Assembly: GCA_017569285.1 (NCBI GenBank)
Contig: CP069419.1
Location: 1,054,001-1,118,000 of the forward strand
Direction: 5' to 3'
Origin: Clostridiales bacterium
Lineage (GTDB): Bacteria; Bacillota; Clostridia; Christensenellales; Aristaeellaceae
Length of the DNA: 64,000 nucleotides
In this document: positions 8,659-16,282 of the stretch, in pieces
How positions within the stretch are numbered: position 1 is the first letter of the stretch
How the letters are laid out: every line of letters begins with the position of its first letter
Program-made: the position numbers and the translations under genes
The notes under the pieces: model-generated
Database searches by the model: none
Told to the model about the DNA's origin: nothing
What the model saw: only the letters and a program-made list of their open reading frames with translations

Positions 8659-9078
8659 ATGAAAAAACTGATTGCGATCTCCTTGTCCCTTATTCTGGCG
8701 CTTGTACTGGTCTGCGCCGCCTCCGCGGAAACCGTTCAGGCCAAACCCGTCGAAATCGACCCCTCCAACCTGGAAGGGCGGATGGTAAGAACGGATATCG
8801 AATACAAGGAAGGCGACAAAATGCAGCTGACCCTGTATGTCCCGGAACGTTTTGACGCCGCAGCGATCCAGGCCGTACAGCCCGGCGATGTCATCGTCAC
8901 CGACGGCGAAGAAATCAAAATCGAAACCGTCGACACAGACGGCCCCGATTTTGTCTTCAACAAGTGCACCGAGAACGAGATGCTTTTCTGCGACGCCGGC
9001 CATGATGAGTTTGAGCACTGCATGGATAACGACTACGTACCGTGGATACTTGCGTTGCCGGAAACGGCGAGGAGGTAG
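8659..9078 (+). CDS. Small exported protein
   Basis: The protein has 139 residues. AAGGAGGAAACC precedes the ATG at 8659, favoured over an ATG at 8641 that lies upstream of the site. The signal peptide is MKKLIAISLSLILALVLVCAASAE. The mature protein is acidic, with a beta-rich segment (LTLYVPERFDA, VQPGDVIVTDGEEIKIETVD) and conserved-looking D, H and C residues (CDAGHDEFEHCMDNDY) that could bind metal. No family is recognised. Its stop is only 5 bases before the next start, so the two are probably co-transcribed. Confidence 0.75.
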   Translation: MKKLIAISLSLILALVLVCAASAETVQAKPVEIDPSNLEGRMVRTDIEYKEGDKMQLTLYVPERFDAAAIQAVQPGDVIVTDGEEIKIETVDTDGPDFVFNKCTENEMLFCDAGHDEFEHCMDNDYVPWILALPETARR

Positions 9079-9083
9079 TAGGC

Positions 9084-9974
9084 ATGAAGGATAAACATGT
9101 ATTGGCTTTCATGAGGGTTTTCTCGATTCTTGTTCTATTTGCTGTTTTTTTCAGCAGTTCATTAGCCGAAAGCAACGGTACTCAGATCGTCCATGTTCCC
9201 TTTGTTGATGTACCTATTCTTGAAACGCACAGAACGAGCTTCCCTAAAGATAAAAGATATGCAGTTTACTCTGGCCCTAGTGAAGACTATGTGCGTGCCG
9301 CAAATGGAAAAGCTGCCGTTTCAACGAATGATGCTATCCAGGCTTTTGCCAGTGAAAATGGATGGATCATGATTCAATATGCGATTGATCATGATCATCA
9401 TCGTATTGGTTGGATTAAAGAAAATGCCAATCGATTCGCACCTTCAATCAGCGAACTTCCTCCTTGTTCCCAATCTGCAACGCTGAAAGCAGGCTCAGTC
9501 ATTACTGATGATCCGCTTTTTTCCCAAAGTCCACTCATGTCCTTTGATATGGAATTGAACGTGTATGTGCTTGGCCAAATAAACGATTGGATTTATATCG
9601 AAAGCGATTCTGGGGATTTGGTTCGTGGCTTTGTTCACAAAGATCAGTTGACTCCCGGTAACGTGTTCTACTTCTCTGATTGGTTACACGACTCATCCGC
9701 TTGGAATGGATATTTAGTCCTTGATCAGGACAACATCGCTTTTGAATCTGAACAGCTAATCGAATTGAATGGAATATCAGTGCCTCTTGCATCAATAGAC
9801 ATTTATGACAATTTATCAAATCAATTGTTATTAACTGTTTCCGAGAAAAATGAATTACTGCATTTTGAAGGTTCCGGTTATTTGCCGCCAGAAACCTCAT
9901 CACTACGTATCGTACTATTTGATACAAATATGAATGAGGTTAAACTTGATGAGGATTTCGTAATCGAGTGGTAA
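9084..9974 (+). CDS. Exported protein with two SH3-like domains, paralogue of the 191 gene
   Basis: The protein has 296 residues. GAGGAGG at about 9068-9074 points to the ATG at 9084. A signal peptide is followed by an SH3-like segment near residue 57 (KRYAVYSGPS..., AANGKAAVSTNDAIQ) and a second near residue 141 (DDPLFSQSP..., DWIYIESDSGDLVRGFV). The same order and many identical positions occur in the 191-1627 protein, but here the roughly 180-residue N-terminal extension of the paralogue is missing. It likely acts at the cell surface. A strong terminator follows. GC is low compared with the upstream 8659 gene. Confidence 0.8.
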   Translation: MKDKHVLAFMRVFSILVLFAVFFSSSLAESNGTQIVHVPFVDVPILETHRTSFPKDKRYAVYSGPSEDYVRAANGKAAVSTNDAIQAFASENGWIMIQYAIDHDHHRIGWIKENANRFAPSISELPPCSQSATLKAGSVITDDPLFSQSPLMSFDMELNVYVLGQINDWIYIESDSGDLVRGFVHKDQLTPGNVFYFSDWLHDSSAWNGYLVLDQDNIAFESEQLIELNGISVPLASIDIYDNLSNQLLLTVSEKNELLHFEGSGYLPPETSSLRIVLFDTNMNEVKLDEDFVIEW

Positions 9975-9985
9975 ATTTTGATGGA

Positions 9986-10017
9986 GAGGAGGGTGGTTTG
10001 TTCCACCCTCCTCTTTT
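9986..10017 (+). terminator. Intrinsic terminator
   Basis: GAGGAGGGTGG (9986-9996) pairs perfectly with 10003-10013 around a 6-base loop and is followed by TTTT. It ends the SH3-protein transcript. Confidence 0.9.
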
Positions 10018-10113
10018 CTCATTAGTGATTAATGTACTTCGACCAGCCCCAGTACTTCCACTTGTTATTCATTCCCGTGAGATTGGGGCCAGAATCCTCG
10101 GAATCACCATTGT

Positions 10114-10375
10114 TATATCCTTTCCTGTCGAGTGTATCATATCATAAAGGGCCTACTGGAATCTACTGGAATTCACTGGAATCAACTGGAATCAACTACC
10201 CAATTTCGGAACAACAATTCTCCAGTTCACGCTCCATCCTGTGGATATGCTTCTGCAGGTCACAGCGGAGTATAACTCCCGCAGTCTTCAGGTCGGCCTT
10301 GACCTGCCGGATTTTCTGTACAAGCACGTCCCGATTGGCCATATTAACACTTCCTAAATGTTTCATTCTTCATAT
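10114..10375. repeat. Repeat element, copy 2 (decanucleotide repeat plus small ORF)
   Basis: This corresponds to 2983-3240. It has the same CGAGTGTA, ATCATAAAGGGCC and CCCAATTTCGGAACAA blocks, with four tandem ACTGGAATCW units at about 10155-10194. The part beyond 10230 is more diverged at DNA level but keeps a related small reverse ORF. It ends just before the left end of the insertion sequence. Confidence 0.7.
10196..10342 (-). CDS. Small 48-residue protein of the repeat element
   Basis: From the reverse ATG at 10340-10342, with TAGGAAG 7 bases upstream, it reads MANRDVLVQKIRQVKADLKT, then AGVILRCDLQKHIHRMEREL and ENCCSEIG. It is basic and helix-prone, with two adjacent cysteines near the end. 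It aligns with the frameshifted ORF of copy 1. It lies head-to-head with an exported-protein gene in both modules, here separated from it by the insertion sequence. A regulator or element-encoded DNA-binding peptide is possible, but function is unknown. Confidence 0.4.
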   Translation of the reverse strand: MANRDVLVQKIRQVKADLKTAGVILRCDLQKHIHRMERELENCCSEIG

Positions 10376-10392
10376 AGATTAACTAATACTTC

Positions 10393-10412
10393 CCCAATTC
10401 CCTGTACTATAG
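10393..10412. repeat. Left terminal inverted repeat of the insertion sequence
   Basis: The bases CCCAATTCC then CTGTACTATAG match the reverse complement of 12188-12207 except at two positions. Confidence 0.7.
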
Positions 10413-10556
10413 GATCGGCCTAAAACTCCCCGTTTTCGAACATTTCTGGCCACAATCCAATAAAATCGCTCCGGATCTTTCTGGATTTGCTTTCAAACGG
10501 GTCCTCTCCAGCCAGGAAGGGAGCCGTTTTCATTGCAAAAAAGTTCTAAAAATCCC

Positions 10557-10594
10557 TTGCATATAGTACTGTTATGTGATATACTGTACTATAT
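10557..10594 (+). promoter_or_regulatory. Transposase promoter with overlapping palindrome
   Basis: TTGCAT (10557-10562), a 17-base spacer and TATACT (10580-10585) form a strong promoter. ATATAGTAC (10561-10569) and its complement (10586-10594) flank the spacer and the -10 box. The half-site (GTACTATA) also occurs in the terminal repeats. Transposase bound to its ends could therefore also bind and repress its own promoter; this is inferred. Confidence 0.65.
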
Positions 10595-10615
10595 ATTGAG
10601 GGGGGGGTGTTTTAG

Positions 10616-12193
10616 GTGGCAGTACCAGAATCCATCCGGAAGGTTCCTCGTCCTGTCAACACCATCGTCCAGGATAATGGAAAGGACGGTCCCAACCGCT
10701 ATCCTGTCCGTGAGCGCATCAGCGTCACGTATGTTTCCGGTGGCAATTCACAGCCCAAGAACGGAAAAGTCATCGGCCATATTGTGGATGGCATGTACGT
10801 TCCGCTCGGCGTTGCCGCCGTCAAAGCAGAGCCAGATATGTTGTCCTACGGGGCCAGTGCATTTGTCAGATCCGTTTCCAGAGATCTGTTTACGGAACTG
10901 CTTGGCGTTTATACACCCAAGGATGCCTATACCATCATGGCCATTGCCTCCCTTCGGGTCATCAAGCCGGAAGTATCTGCAAAGCGTCTTGCGACACAAT
11001 ACCAGCAAACGTTCGTCAGCAAGTTCTATCCGGGAATCGGCCTCTCCGAGAACACAGTCAGCGCTTTCCTTCAGGGAATCGGCCGTGACGGAAACCGCCG
11101 GTTGGCGTTTTACCATAAGCGAGCGGCGTCTGTCGCTGCGGACCACCATGTGGCAATTGACGGAATGCTCAAGCAGGATAACAGCATTGTCAACGATCTG
11201 TCAGCTTTCTCCTACAAGGCAAGAACCAAGGGATGCCGGGAGGTATCAATTCTCTATGCATATGACATTGAGGAGATGGAACCGATCTGTGCGGAGGTAT
11301 TCCCTGGGAACAGCATTGATGCGACATCCTACAAATCCTTTATTCGGGATAATGATATCCGGAAAGGAATCATTGTTGCAGACAAGGGTTTTCCGCCATC
11401 TCAGATCAGCGACGAACTTGCGGAACGTCCCGAGTTGCATTTCCTTACCCCTATCAAGAGAAACGACTCCCGAATCACGAATAACAACATGCTGGCCTTC
11501 GAAGGCGTTCTGTCCGGTATTGGAGACCATGTCCTGTGCAAGAAGAAAGAGATCAAGGGCGGTCGATTCCTCTATGCATACCGATCTGCGCATAAGTCAG
11601 CAATGGAAGAAGCATCTTTTCTTGCCCGGCGCGAGGACAAGAACGACTACAATCCGGCAATCTACGAGAAGAAACGAGAAGTATTCGGCGTCATCGTCTT
11701 CGAGTCGGATCAGGACCTCGATCCCAGGACCGCTTACCTCTGTTATGACGATCGGTGGCTGCTGGAACTGGTCTTCAATCGGTACAAGAACGATGAATGC
11801 CTGGACAGAACCAATGTGCAGGGTGACTTTTCCGTCATTGGAAGTGAGTTCATTAACTTCATTTCCACGGTCATTACCTGCCGCCTAATCCGGAAGGCCC
11901 GGGAAGCCGAGCTGCTCAAACTCATGTCTTACGGGGATCTCATGGATGATCTGAATTCTGCATGGCGGAAGGTGGATGCGCCGGAAGAACCGGCGACCAA
12001 TGACAACGGCTGGGTCCACACTAACGTTGGTGTTTTCGAAGAACTGGAAGCACTGGGACTCTCCAAACCGATTCCGAAACCCGAACCGAAAAAGCGTGGT
12101 CGGAAAAAGAAGGAATCTGTAGTCAACAAACCGAAAAGACCCAGAGGAAGGCCAAGAAAGAACCCTGTAAACGCTATCGACAAGCTGCTATAG
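10616..12193 (+). CDS. IS4-superfamily DDE transposase with C-terminal AT-hook tail
   Basis: The protein has 525 residues, starting at a GTG 10 bases after a G-rich ribosome-binding stretch. Catalytic residues are D182 (HHVAIDGM), D256 (GIIVADKGFP) and E384. The last sits in a perfect Y(2)R(3)E(6)K signature (Y377, R380, E384, K391: YDDRWLLELVFNRYK). A long beta-insertion between the second D and E is typical of the group. The tail (residues about 488-516) contains KKRGRKKKE and KRPRGRPRKNP, which look like AT-hook minor-groove binding motifs and are uncommon in such transposases. The gene appears complete. Confidence 0.92.
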   Translation: MAVPESIRKVPRPVNTIVQDNGKDGPNRYPVRERISVTYVSGGNSQPKNGKVIGHIVDGMYVPLGVAAVKAEPDMLSYGASAFVRSVSRDLFTELLGVYTPKDAYTIMAIASLRVIKPEVSAKRLATQYQQTFVSKFYPGIGLSENTVSAFLQGIGRDGNRRLAFYHKRAASVAADHHVAIDGMLKQDNSIVNDLSAFSYKARTKGCREVSILYAYDIEEMEPICAEVFPGNSIDATSYKSFIRDNDIRKGIIVADKGFPPSQISDELAERPELHFLTPIKRNDSRITNNNMLAFEGVLSGIGDHVLCKKKEIKGGRFLYAYRSAHKSAMEEASFLARREDKNDYNPAIYEKKREVFGVIVFESDQDLDPRTAYLCYDDRWLLELVFNRYKNDECLDRTNVQGDFSVIGSEFINFISTVITCRLIRKAREAELLKLMSYGDLMDDLNSAWRKVDAPEEPATNDNGWVHTNVGVFEELEALGLSKPIPKPEPKKRGRKKKESVVNKPKRPRGRPRKNPVNAIDKLL

Positions 12194-12207
12194 TACAGCG
12201 ATTTGGG
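12188..12207. repeat. Right terminal inverted repeat of the insertion sequence
   Basis: CTATAGTACAG followed by CGATTTGGG is the inverse of the left end. The transposase stop codon TAG lies inside it. Confidence 0.7.
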
Positions 12208-12296
12208 ATTTCGTTAATTAACTGAGAACCTTATGGTATACTTGCTTTGGCAGGCTAAACATTATGATAGAATGCCTGTGTAGGAGGAACATTTAG

Positions 12297-12836
12297 ATGG
12301 CAATCAAACCTATCCCGTTAATCATTTTATTGGTCGTGTGTTGTCTTGCTGTTTCAGCTTTGGCAACAACGAATAAAAATCTGGATTCTTCTGGATACCA
12401 TGGTGATCAAATTGGGAATAATATTATTCAAGCTTCATCTGAAGATAGCGTTTATATAATTTGCGATAAGCTGTATTTACACCAAGAACCTGTTGAGAAA
12501 TCCGCTTGTTTAAGGCTGTTGACTTACGGTGAGGAGGCTCAACTGATTTCTGCCTCTGATGGTTGGCTTCAAGTAAACTATGTGTTCATGAACGATAATG
12601 AAGTTCAATCCGTTTCCGGGTGGCTTGATTCAGATTACTGTGTATGTGCAGCTGCCTATTATATTGCAATGCATCCCACACAGATCCGGATAGCGCCTAA
12701 AGCAGATGCATCTCTCATTTGCTATATTGATACATATGATAGCTTAAGAGTTTTATACGAAATAAACGATTATTATTGTGTAAGCATCAATGGTGCTGTC
12801 GGTTTCGTTGAAAAAGAGAGCGGGCAGGAAGATTAA
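12297..12836 (+). CDS. Small exported SH3-like protein
   Basis: The protein has 179 residues. AGGAGG at 12282-12287 precedes the ATG. The signal peptide is MAIKPIPLIILLVVCCLAVSALA. Residues about 50-110 (VYIICDKLYLHQEPVEKS..LLTYGEEAQLIS..DGWLQVNYVF) form one bacterial SH3 unit. Residues about 120-175 (ATYYIAM-like strand, TQIRIAPKADASLICYI, YYCVSINGAVGFVEKE) form a second. It probably binds the cell wall or a surface ligand. It occupies the place in module 2 that the 3296 gene holds in module 1, and both have a hairpin over the stop codon. Confidence 0.78.
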   Translation: MAIKPIPLIILLVVCCLAVSALATTNKNLDSSGYHGDQIGNNIIQASSEDSVYIICDKLYLHQEPVEKSACLRLLTYGEEAQLISASDGWLQVNYVFMNDNEVQSVSGWLDSDYCVCAAAYYIAMHPTQIRIAPKADASLICYIDTYDSLRVLYEINDYYCVSINGAVGFVEKESGQED

Positions 12837-12846
12837 CTTCCTGCCC
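12822..12846. terminator. Hairpin between converging genes
   Basis: GGGCAGGAAG (12822-12831) pairs perfectly with 12837-12846 around ATTAA, which contains the stop codon of the exported gene. No long T-run follows on either strand, so termination strength is uncertain. Confidence 0.6.
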
Positions 12847-12854
12847 ACATCATC

Positions 12855-13145
12855 TTACTTTAGCACAGACTTTGCCTTGTTGTAATATCCAAGCCGCACA
12901 GTATAGCCGGAAGAACTGCCCTTGACTGTAGCTGTTACTTTTTTTACTGTAGCATCAGCTGACTTGTTATTATAACTATCGATAATTTGGTTCAGGCCCT
13001 TACTCTTGCACCAAAACCACGCCGCACTAATGAATGGGTAGTTATCGGCAACGTATTTTGTTGCGTATGCTGCGGGAGAGTAGATTTGAGAATCATTGAT
13101 GAAATTCTTGAAAGAAAGGCGGACGATCACGTAGACCGCAAGCAA
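12855..13145 (-). pseudogene. C-terminal remnant of a GH19-like lysozyme/chitinase
   Basis: The reverse frame contains ATKYVADNYPFISAAWFWCK, then SKGLNQIIDSY...ADATVKKVTATVKG. The SAAWFW..KGLN pattern is characteristic of the C-terminal part of GH19-type lytic enzymes found in phage endolysins and wall hydrolases. The catalytic glutamate region and N-terminus are absent and no ribosome-binding site fits the apparent start. It converges on the exported-protein gene just as the peptidoglycan-binding remnant does at 3831. Confidence 0.55.
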
Positions 13146-13172
13146 TCCTTCATACCCATTCGTTTGAGCAAT

Positions 13173-13210
13173 AAGGTGCTGCCTCGTTCGTAAGGCAGCA
13201 CCTTTCTGAT
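13173..13210 (+). terminator. Intrinsic terminator of a lost gene
   Basis: AAGGTGCTGCCT (13173-13184) pairs perfectly with 13193-13204 and TCTGATTTTT follows on the + strand. No intact forward gene lies upstream, so its gene has been lost or replaced. Confidence 0.65.
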
Positions 13211-13213
13211 TTT

Positions 13214-13454
13214 TCAGTCCAATCCAGAATCGTCATCATACTTGTGCAGATTATGATCAACCGCTTCGGAACGGACTAACTTAACGTATTCCGGGGGATC
13301 GTTGCAGATGCGGCAGTCCGGCTCGGAGCATTCGTACATGTTGCGGGGGATCCGCTTCTCGACCGCGATGCAGTCGATGGAAACCGTGACGCCATTGTCG
13401 TACCCGATTTTCACACACAGTGTCGATATTGTATTGACAGCTGATTCTTTTCAT
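13214..13454 (-). pseudogene. DUF6061-like small protein gene with a frameshift
   Basis: From the reverse ATG at 13452-13454 (AAAGGA upstream) it starts MKRISCQYNIDTVC. A shift in the GTGTGTG run near 13412 follows. The other frame then gives VKIGYDNGVTVSIDCIAVEK, then NMYECSEP and CNDPPEYVKLV. Joined, this follows the pattern of a small family common in gut Firmicutes mobile regions (MK.ISC.YN.DTGCVE....G...I....VE....NMY..SELD..IYNDP..YA.L). The shift makes it a likely pseudogene unless it is a sequencing error. Function of the family is unknown. Confidence 0.55.
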
Positions 13455-13465
13455 CGTACATTCCT

Positions 13466-13738
13466 TTATAGGTTGACGGGAAGCCCACCGGGCGGCAGCA
13501 TTTGAAAATGCTCCAACGCTGCCCGGATGGCGGCTTCCTTCTCCGGCGGACCATGCGGGAAAACGGAGCTCGGGTATCTCGGGCGGTAGCAGCATTCTCC
13601 TACGGGCAGGCCGCATTTGCGCTTGACCCGGGAGACGTATCGAGACCGGGGATTTCTGTGTATTAGAAATATATGAACCTGTTTCTGAGAGCAATCAAAG
13701 AAAGGCAGAATGGATCTGGGGGACAAGCATGAAAGCAT
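13466..13738 (-). other. Doubtful small reverse ORF upstream of the DUF6061-like gene
   Basis: An open frame of up to 90 codons ends 11 bases before the start of the DUF6061-like gene. Its last 50 residues (CGLPVGECCYRPRY, PEKEAAIRAALEHFQMLPPG) look more protein-like than its N-terminus. No good ribosome-binding site is seen. It overlaps the forward remnant at 13729. It may be another decayed fragment. Confidence 0.25.
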
Positions 13739-13872
13739 CTGATCCGTACAGAACCGCTTACGTCCGGATCCTCAAGGAGGAGCTTCTCGCAGATCAGACC
13801 GTCTGCGTCCTCGCCGGCAATGGCCTTCCGGCGCAGCGCGGGGAAAGGCCGGCAAAAAGCCGAAGCGTATGA
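13729..13872 (+). pseudogene. 5' stub resembling an L-cysteine desulfidase/UPF0597 gene
   Basis: After a GGGGGA site the frame reads MKASDPYRTAYVRILKEELL. This resembles the start of UPF0597 (YhaM-type) proteins, in which ...YV.ILK.ELVPA.GCTEP follows. Here the sequence departs right after KEELL and stops after 47 codons, so only a stub remains. The identification rests on about 20 residues. Confidence 0.35.
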
Positions 13873-13910
13873 TCCCCAAAAAGCACAAGTAAAAAACAGG
13901 AGAGAGTGCC

Positions 13911-14852
13911 ATGAACGAACAGTGGATTTCGGATGTCATCAACAAAGCCATAGAAATTGGCCGTCAACAGATCTCCCGGGGCAATGTGGCTACCTATATC
14001 CCGGAGCTGGGCAAGGCACGCAAAGAAGCGCTGGGGCTTTGCGTTTCTCTGCCGGACGGGACGGCCTATAAGGTCGGGGATACCAATATTCGTTTTACGA
14101 TCCAATCAATCTCCAAGGTGATTTCCCTGTGCAAGGCCTTGGAGGTTCGCGGTGCGGAAACGGTATTCAGCCATGTGGGCATGGAGCCCTCGGGGGAAGC
14201 CTTCAACTCCATTGTGGAACTGGACCTGCAGTCAAACCGCCCCTTCAATCCCATGATCAATTCCGGCGCGATTGCTGTGGAGAGCACGATCATCGACTAC
14301 GTCTCTTTTGAGGAAATGCTGGAATATACCCAGCGCTTGTGCAGCGATCCCGGCATCACGCTGAACCGTCAGGTGTATCATTCCGAGATGAACTCCTGTG
14401 ACCGCAACCGGGCCATCGCCTATCTGCTGAAAAGCAAGGACATCATTACGACAAACGTGGACAACAGCATCGAGCTCTACACCAAAATGTGTTCCCTGAA
14501 CGTAACCGCGGAATCCCTGGCGAACTTCGCGCTGCTTCTGGCAAACGGCGGCATCTGTCCCGGCAGCGGAGAACGGCTGTTGAAGGAGGAAACCGTGCGG
14601 ATCGTTCTGTCCATCATGCTGACCTGCGGCATGTACGACGGGTCAGGCCGTTTTGCGGTGGAGGTAGGCGTCCCCACGAAATCCGGCGTCGGCGGAGGGC
14701 TGATGGCCCCGGTTTACGGCCGCTGTGGAATCGGGATTTACGGTCCTGCGTTGGATCAAAAGGGAAACTGCATCGCCGGCTGCGAGATGATGAAGCATCT
14801 CTCACGGGAAATGGGCCTGCATATGTTTCAGGATAGACATAGCGGTTGCTGA
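13911..14852 (+). CDS. glsA: Glutaminase A
   Basis: The enzyme hydrolyses glutamine to glutamate and ammonia (EC 3.5.1.2) in the cytosol, and in some bacteria contributes to acid tolerance. It has 313 residues, the normal family length, and starts at the ATG at 13911 behind GGAGAGAG. The serine-beta-lactamase-like fold shows the catalytic S66-x-x-K69 (QSISKV). The FNSIVELD, PFNPMINSGAIA and MYDGSGRFAVEVGVPTKSGVGGG blocks are also present, all diagnostic. It stands alone, between remnants and the tRNA-end island, with no partner glutamate antiporter visible. It appears intact. Confidence 0.95.
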   Translation: MNEQWISDVINKAIEIGRQQISRGNVATYIPELGKARKEALGLCVSLPDGTAYKVGDTNIRFTIQSISKVISLCKALEVRGAETVFSHVGMEPSGEAFNSIVELDLQSNRPFNPMINSGAIAVESTIIDYVSFEEMLEYTQRLCSDPGITLNRQVYHSEMNSCDRNRAIAYLLKSKDIITTNVDNSIELYTKMCSLNVTAESLANFALLLANGGICPGSGERLLKEETVRIVLSIMLTCGMYDGSGRFAVEVGVPTKSGVGGGLMAPVYGRCGIGIYGPALDQKGNCIAGCEMMKHLSREMGLHMFQDRHSGC

Positions 14853-15180
14853 TTCATGACCGCAAGCCCCCTCGTTTGCTGAAAAATGGATCAAGCGTTA
14901 CAGCGATATTCCAGAAATGTGCATGGTTTAATAATACTAAATTTTTTCCTTCGATTTGACGGTTTTCAGAAACGTGATTATCGATCATCTTGCTAATTTT
15001 GGCGGACGCTGTGGGAAAATGTCCTACCGTCTCCGATTAGCTTGTCTAATCGCTGTCTAATCGCACTAGGGTAAAAGAGGTGTTTTTTGGAGGAAACGGG
15101 GACAATCGAATTTGTTAGAAATGCAGTAATAGCAAGCGTTTGCGGGCATTCGAGGGGTATAGGAGGAAAGCCCTGTTTTC
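14853..15180. other. Intergenic stretch before the first tRNA-end copy
   Basis: No gene is seen. Two GTCTAATCGC repeats (about 15044-15063) and a GTTAGAA (15114-15120) resemble the heptamers clustered on the other side of the tRNA fragment, so this may be the decayed end of an earlier integrated element. Confidence 0.4.
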
Positions 15181-15273
15181 GTCTCCTAAGCGGCAGGCCG
15201 TGGGTTCGAATCCCGCCGGGTGTGCGGAAGATCCGTCAGGAGCAACAAAACGTTGAAAACCTGGCGGATTTTT
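15181..15273 (+). other. tRNA 3'-end fragment A with terminator (attachment-site-like)
   Basis: Bases 15181-15220 carry an anticodon loop CTCCTAA (anticodon CCT, arginine, inferred), the 3' anticodon strand, variable region and a complete T-arm (GTGGG, TTCGAAT, CCCGC). The 5' half is missing: the bases before the loop cannot pair with GCGGC. The 40-base core equals 19801-19840 at 39 positions. A terminator follows (ATCCGTCAGG at 15231-15240, CCTGGCGGAT at 15260-15269, then T). This is the signature of a tRNA end displaced by site-specific integration. Confidence 0.65.
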
Positions 15274-15283
15274 CTTTTTCCCA

Positions 15284-15375
15284 TTCTAATTTCATTTTTC
15301 GACGATTAGCCAATTTCTAATATTTTGCAAAAAATTCTAACCGAAAATTAGAACAGAATTCTAAGCTGTTCTAAT
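15284..15375. repeat. Cluster of TTCTAAT heptamers beside fragment A
   Basis: TTCTAAT occurs at 15284, 15315 and 15369, with TTCTAAC at 15335, TTCTAAG at 15359 and the inverse ATTAGAA at 15347. Spacing is irregular and both orientations occur, as for arm-type integrase sites. Two more copies lie at 16258 and 16278. Confidence 0.55.
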
Positions 15376-15513
15376 CAAGGCGGGATGATAGAAGATCCCC
15401 CAACACCCCGACGTTCCAACACCGAAGTTCAAGAAAGGCGATCGTTGACTACCCGATGAAAATTGAATGGCTATGTTTGTTGAATATGCGGTCAAAATGC
15501 CATGGATAACATG

Positions 15514-15924
15514 TCAAATATACCTGGATTCCAAAATATCCATAACCCGAAAAATGAAGTCCAGATCAAATTGATCATATGACAACTCAGACTTTACATA
15601 TTTACGCCATTCAGAAAACAAATAATTCCCAACAATCTGTCTATCTGCATGTTCCAGTAAATATAATAGATTCCGCCTTTCCTCTCTTTTTGAATGAGGC
15701 GGTTTTAGCTTTAGGTTGCTCTGCTTACGATACACTTCAAAACTATGATAGTAGTCGAGCTCAAAGCCTAGTCCCCACATTATCCCAGGGAATTTGTCCC
15801 ACCGGTCAAGAATCTTCTGGACTTTAAACTCATCAAACAAACCTGGATAGTATTCTATTGTTCCTCTGTCATCTATTATTTCCAGTTTGCCTAACCACCG
15901 AATAATACAGCCTTGTTTAAGCAA
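15514..15924 (-). CDS. Hypothetical protein, probably 5'-truncated
   Basis: The frame encodes up to 136 residues from a TTG. It has no methionine start and no ribosome-binding site at a sensible place; the frame stays open further upstream but there runs over a remnant of another gene. The protein is rich in aromatic and charged residues (LDRWDKFPGIMWGLGFELDY, then LLYLLEHADRQIVGNYLFSE). I do not recognise a family. It could be an orphan immunity-type protein or a truncated gene. It lies inside the tRNA-end-bounded island and is AT-rich. Confidence 0.4.
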   Translation of the reverse strand: MLKQGCIIRWLGKLEIIDDRGTIEYYPGLFDEFKVQKILDRWDKFPGIMWGLGFELDYYHSFEVYRKQSNLKLKPPHSKREERRNLLYLLEHADRQIVGNYLFSEWRKYVKSELSYDQFDLDFIFRVMDILESRYI

Positions 15925-15974
15925 TCCAAGGAATGTTCCATCACAAAACTTTTCTGCTTGTACTGCGCCAATGA

Positions 15975-16142
15975 GTAAAGCTACCAGGATTGGATCAGTC
16001 CATGGTTGATCATAGTACTGAAGAATGGCTGGACAAAATTGAGGATCAACTGAATTACAAAGACTGGTTCTGTGGACACTGGCACATCGATAAACGGATC
16101 GACAAAATGCACTTTATGATGCGAAGTGTCGAGGCGTTATGA
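15975..16142 (+). pseudogene. C-terminal remnant of a metallophosphoesterase
   Basis: A stop-to-stop frame reads VKLPGLDQSMVDHSTEEWLD, then KIEDQLNYKDWFCGHWHIDK and ends SVEAL. The FCGHWH motif with a following basic stretch matches the last metal-binding histidines (GHxH) and C-terminus of calcineurin-like phosphoesterases. Everything N-terminal, including the D.H, GD and GNH motifs, is absent. Confidence 0.6.
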
Positions 16143-16149
16143 AGTAAGT

Positions 16150-16178
16150 CATCCTATCGCCATGTAGGCGGTAGGATG
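16150..16178. repeat. Hairpin repeat, copy 1
   Basis: CATCCTATCGCC (16150-16161) pairs with GGCGGTAGGATG (16167-16178) with one wobble. A near-identical hairpin lies at 19527-19552, so the two flank the nitroreductase-MarR-SGNH-DUF1836 segment as direct repeats. Confidence 0.55.
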
Positions 16179-16282
16179 AACTCTTGTTATACACTGTCTA
16201 ACTCCTTGAAAAATAAGCAGTTGTGACTTGTGCACCTTGTCAAGAAATTCTAATGATTTGCATGCATTTCTAATCAATAATT

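Larger units (their letters stand above)
10393..12207 (+). mobile_element. Insertion sequence, IS4-superfamily (IS1634-like), about 1.8 kb
   Basis: The element is bounded by imperfect 20-bp terminal inverted repeats that agree at 18 positions (10393-10412 and 12188-12207, inner core CTGTACTATAG). It carries one full-length transposase gene whose stop codon lies in the right repeat. I see no convincing target duplication. It lies between repeat copy 2 and the exported-protein gene at 12297, positions that are adjacent in the first module, which indicates insertion after the modules formed. The transposase looks intact, so the element may be active. Confidence 0.8.

Noticed and set aside
10393-12207. 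Target-site duplication of the insertion sequence
   Set aside because: Related TTAACT/TTAATT strings occur on both sides but not directly at the ends, so I could not define a duplication.
15146-15225. A full tRNA gene at copy A
   Set aside because: GCATTCG upstream can pair with CGGGTGT by several wobbles, but the bases before the anticodon loop cannot pair with GCGGC and no proper D-arm forms. Only the 3' half is supported.
15925-16110. N-terminal extension of the 15514-15924 reverse ORF
   Set aside because: The frame stays open but has no start codon and lies antisense to a much better forward metallophosphoesterase remnant with a GHxH motif.
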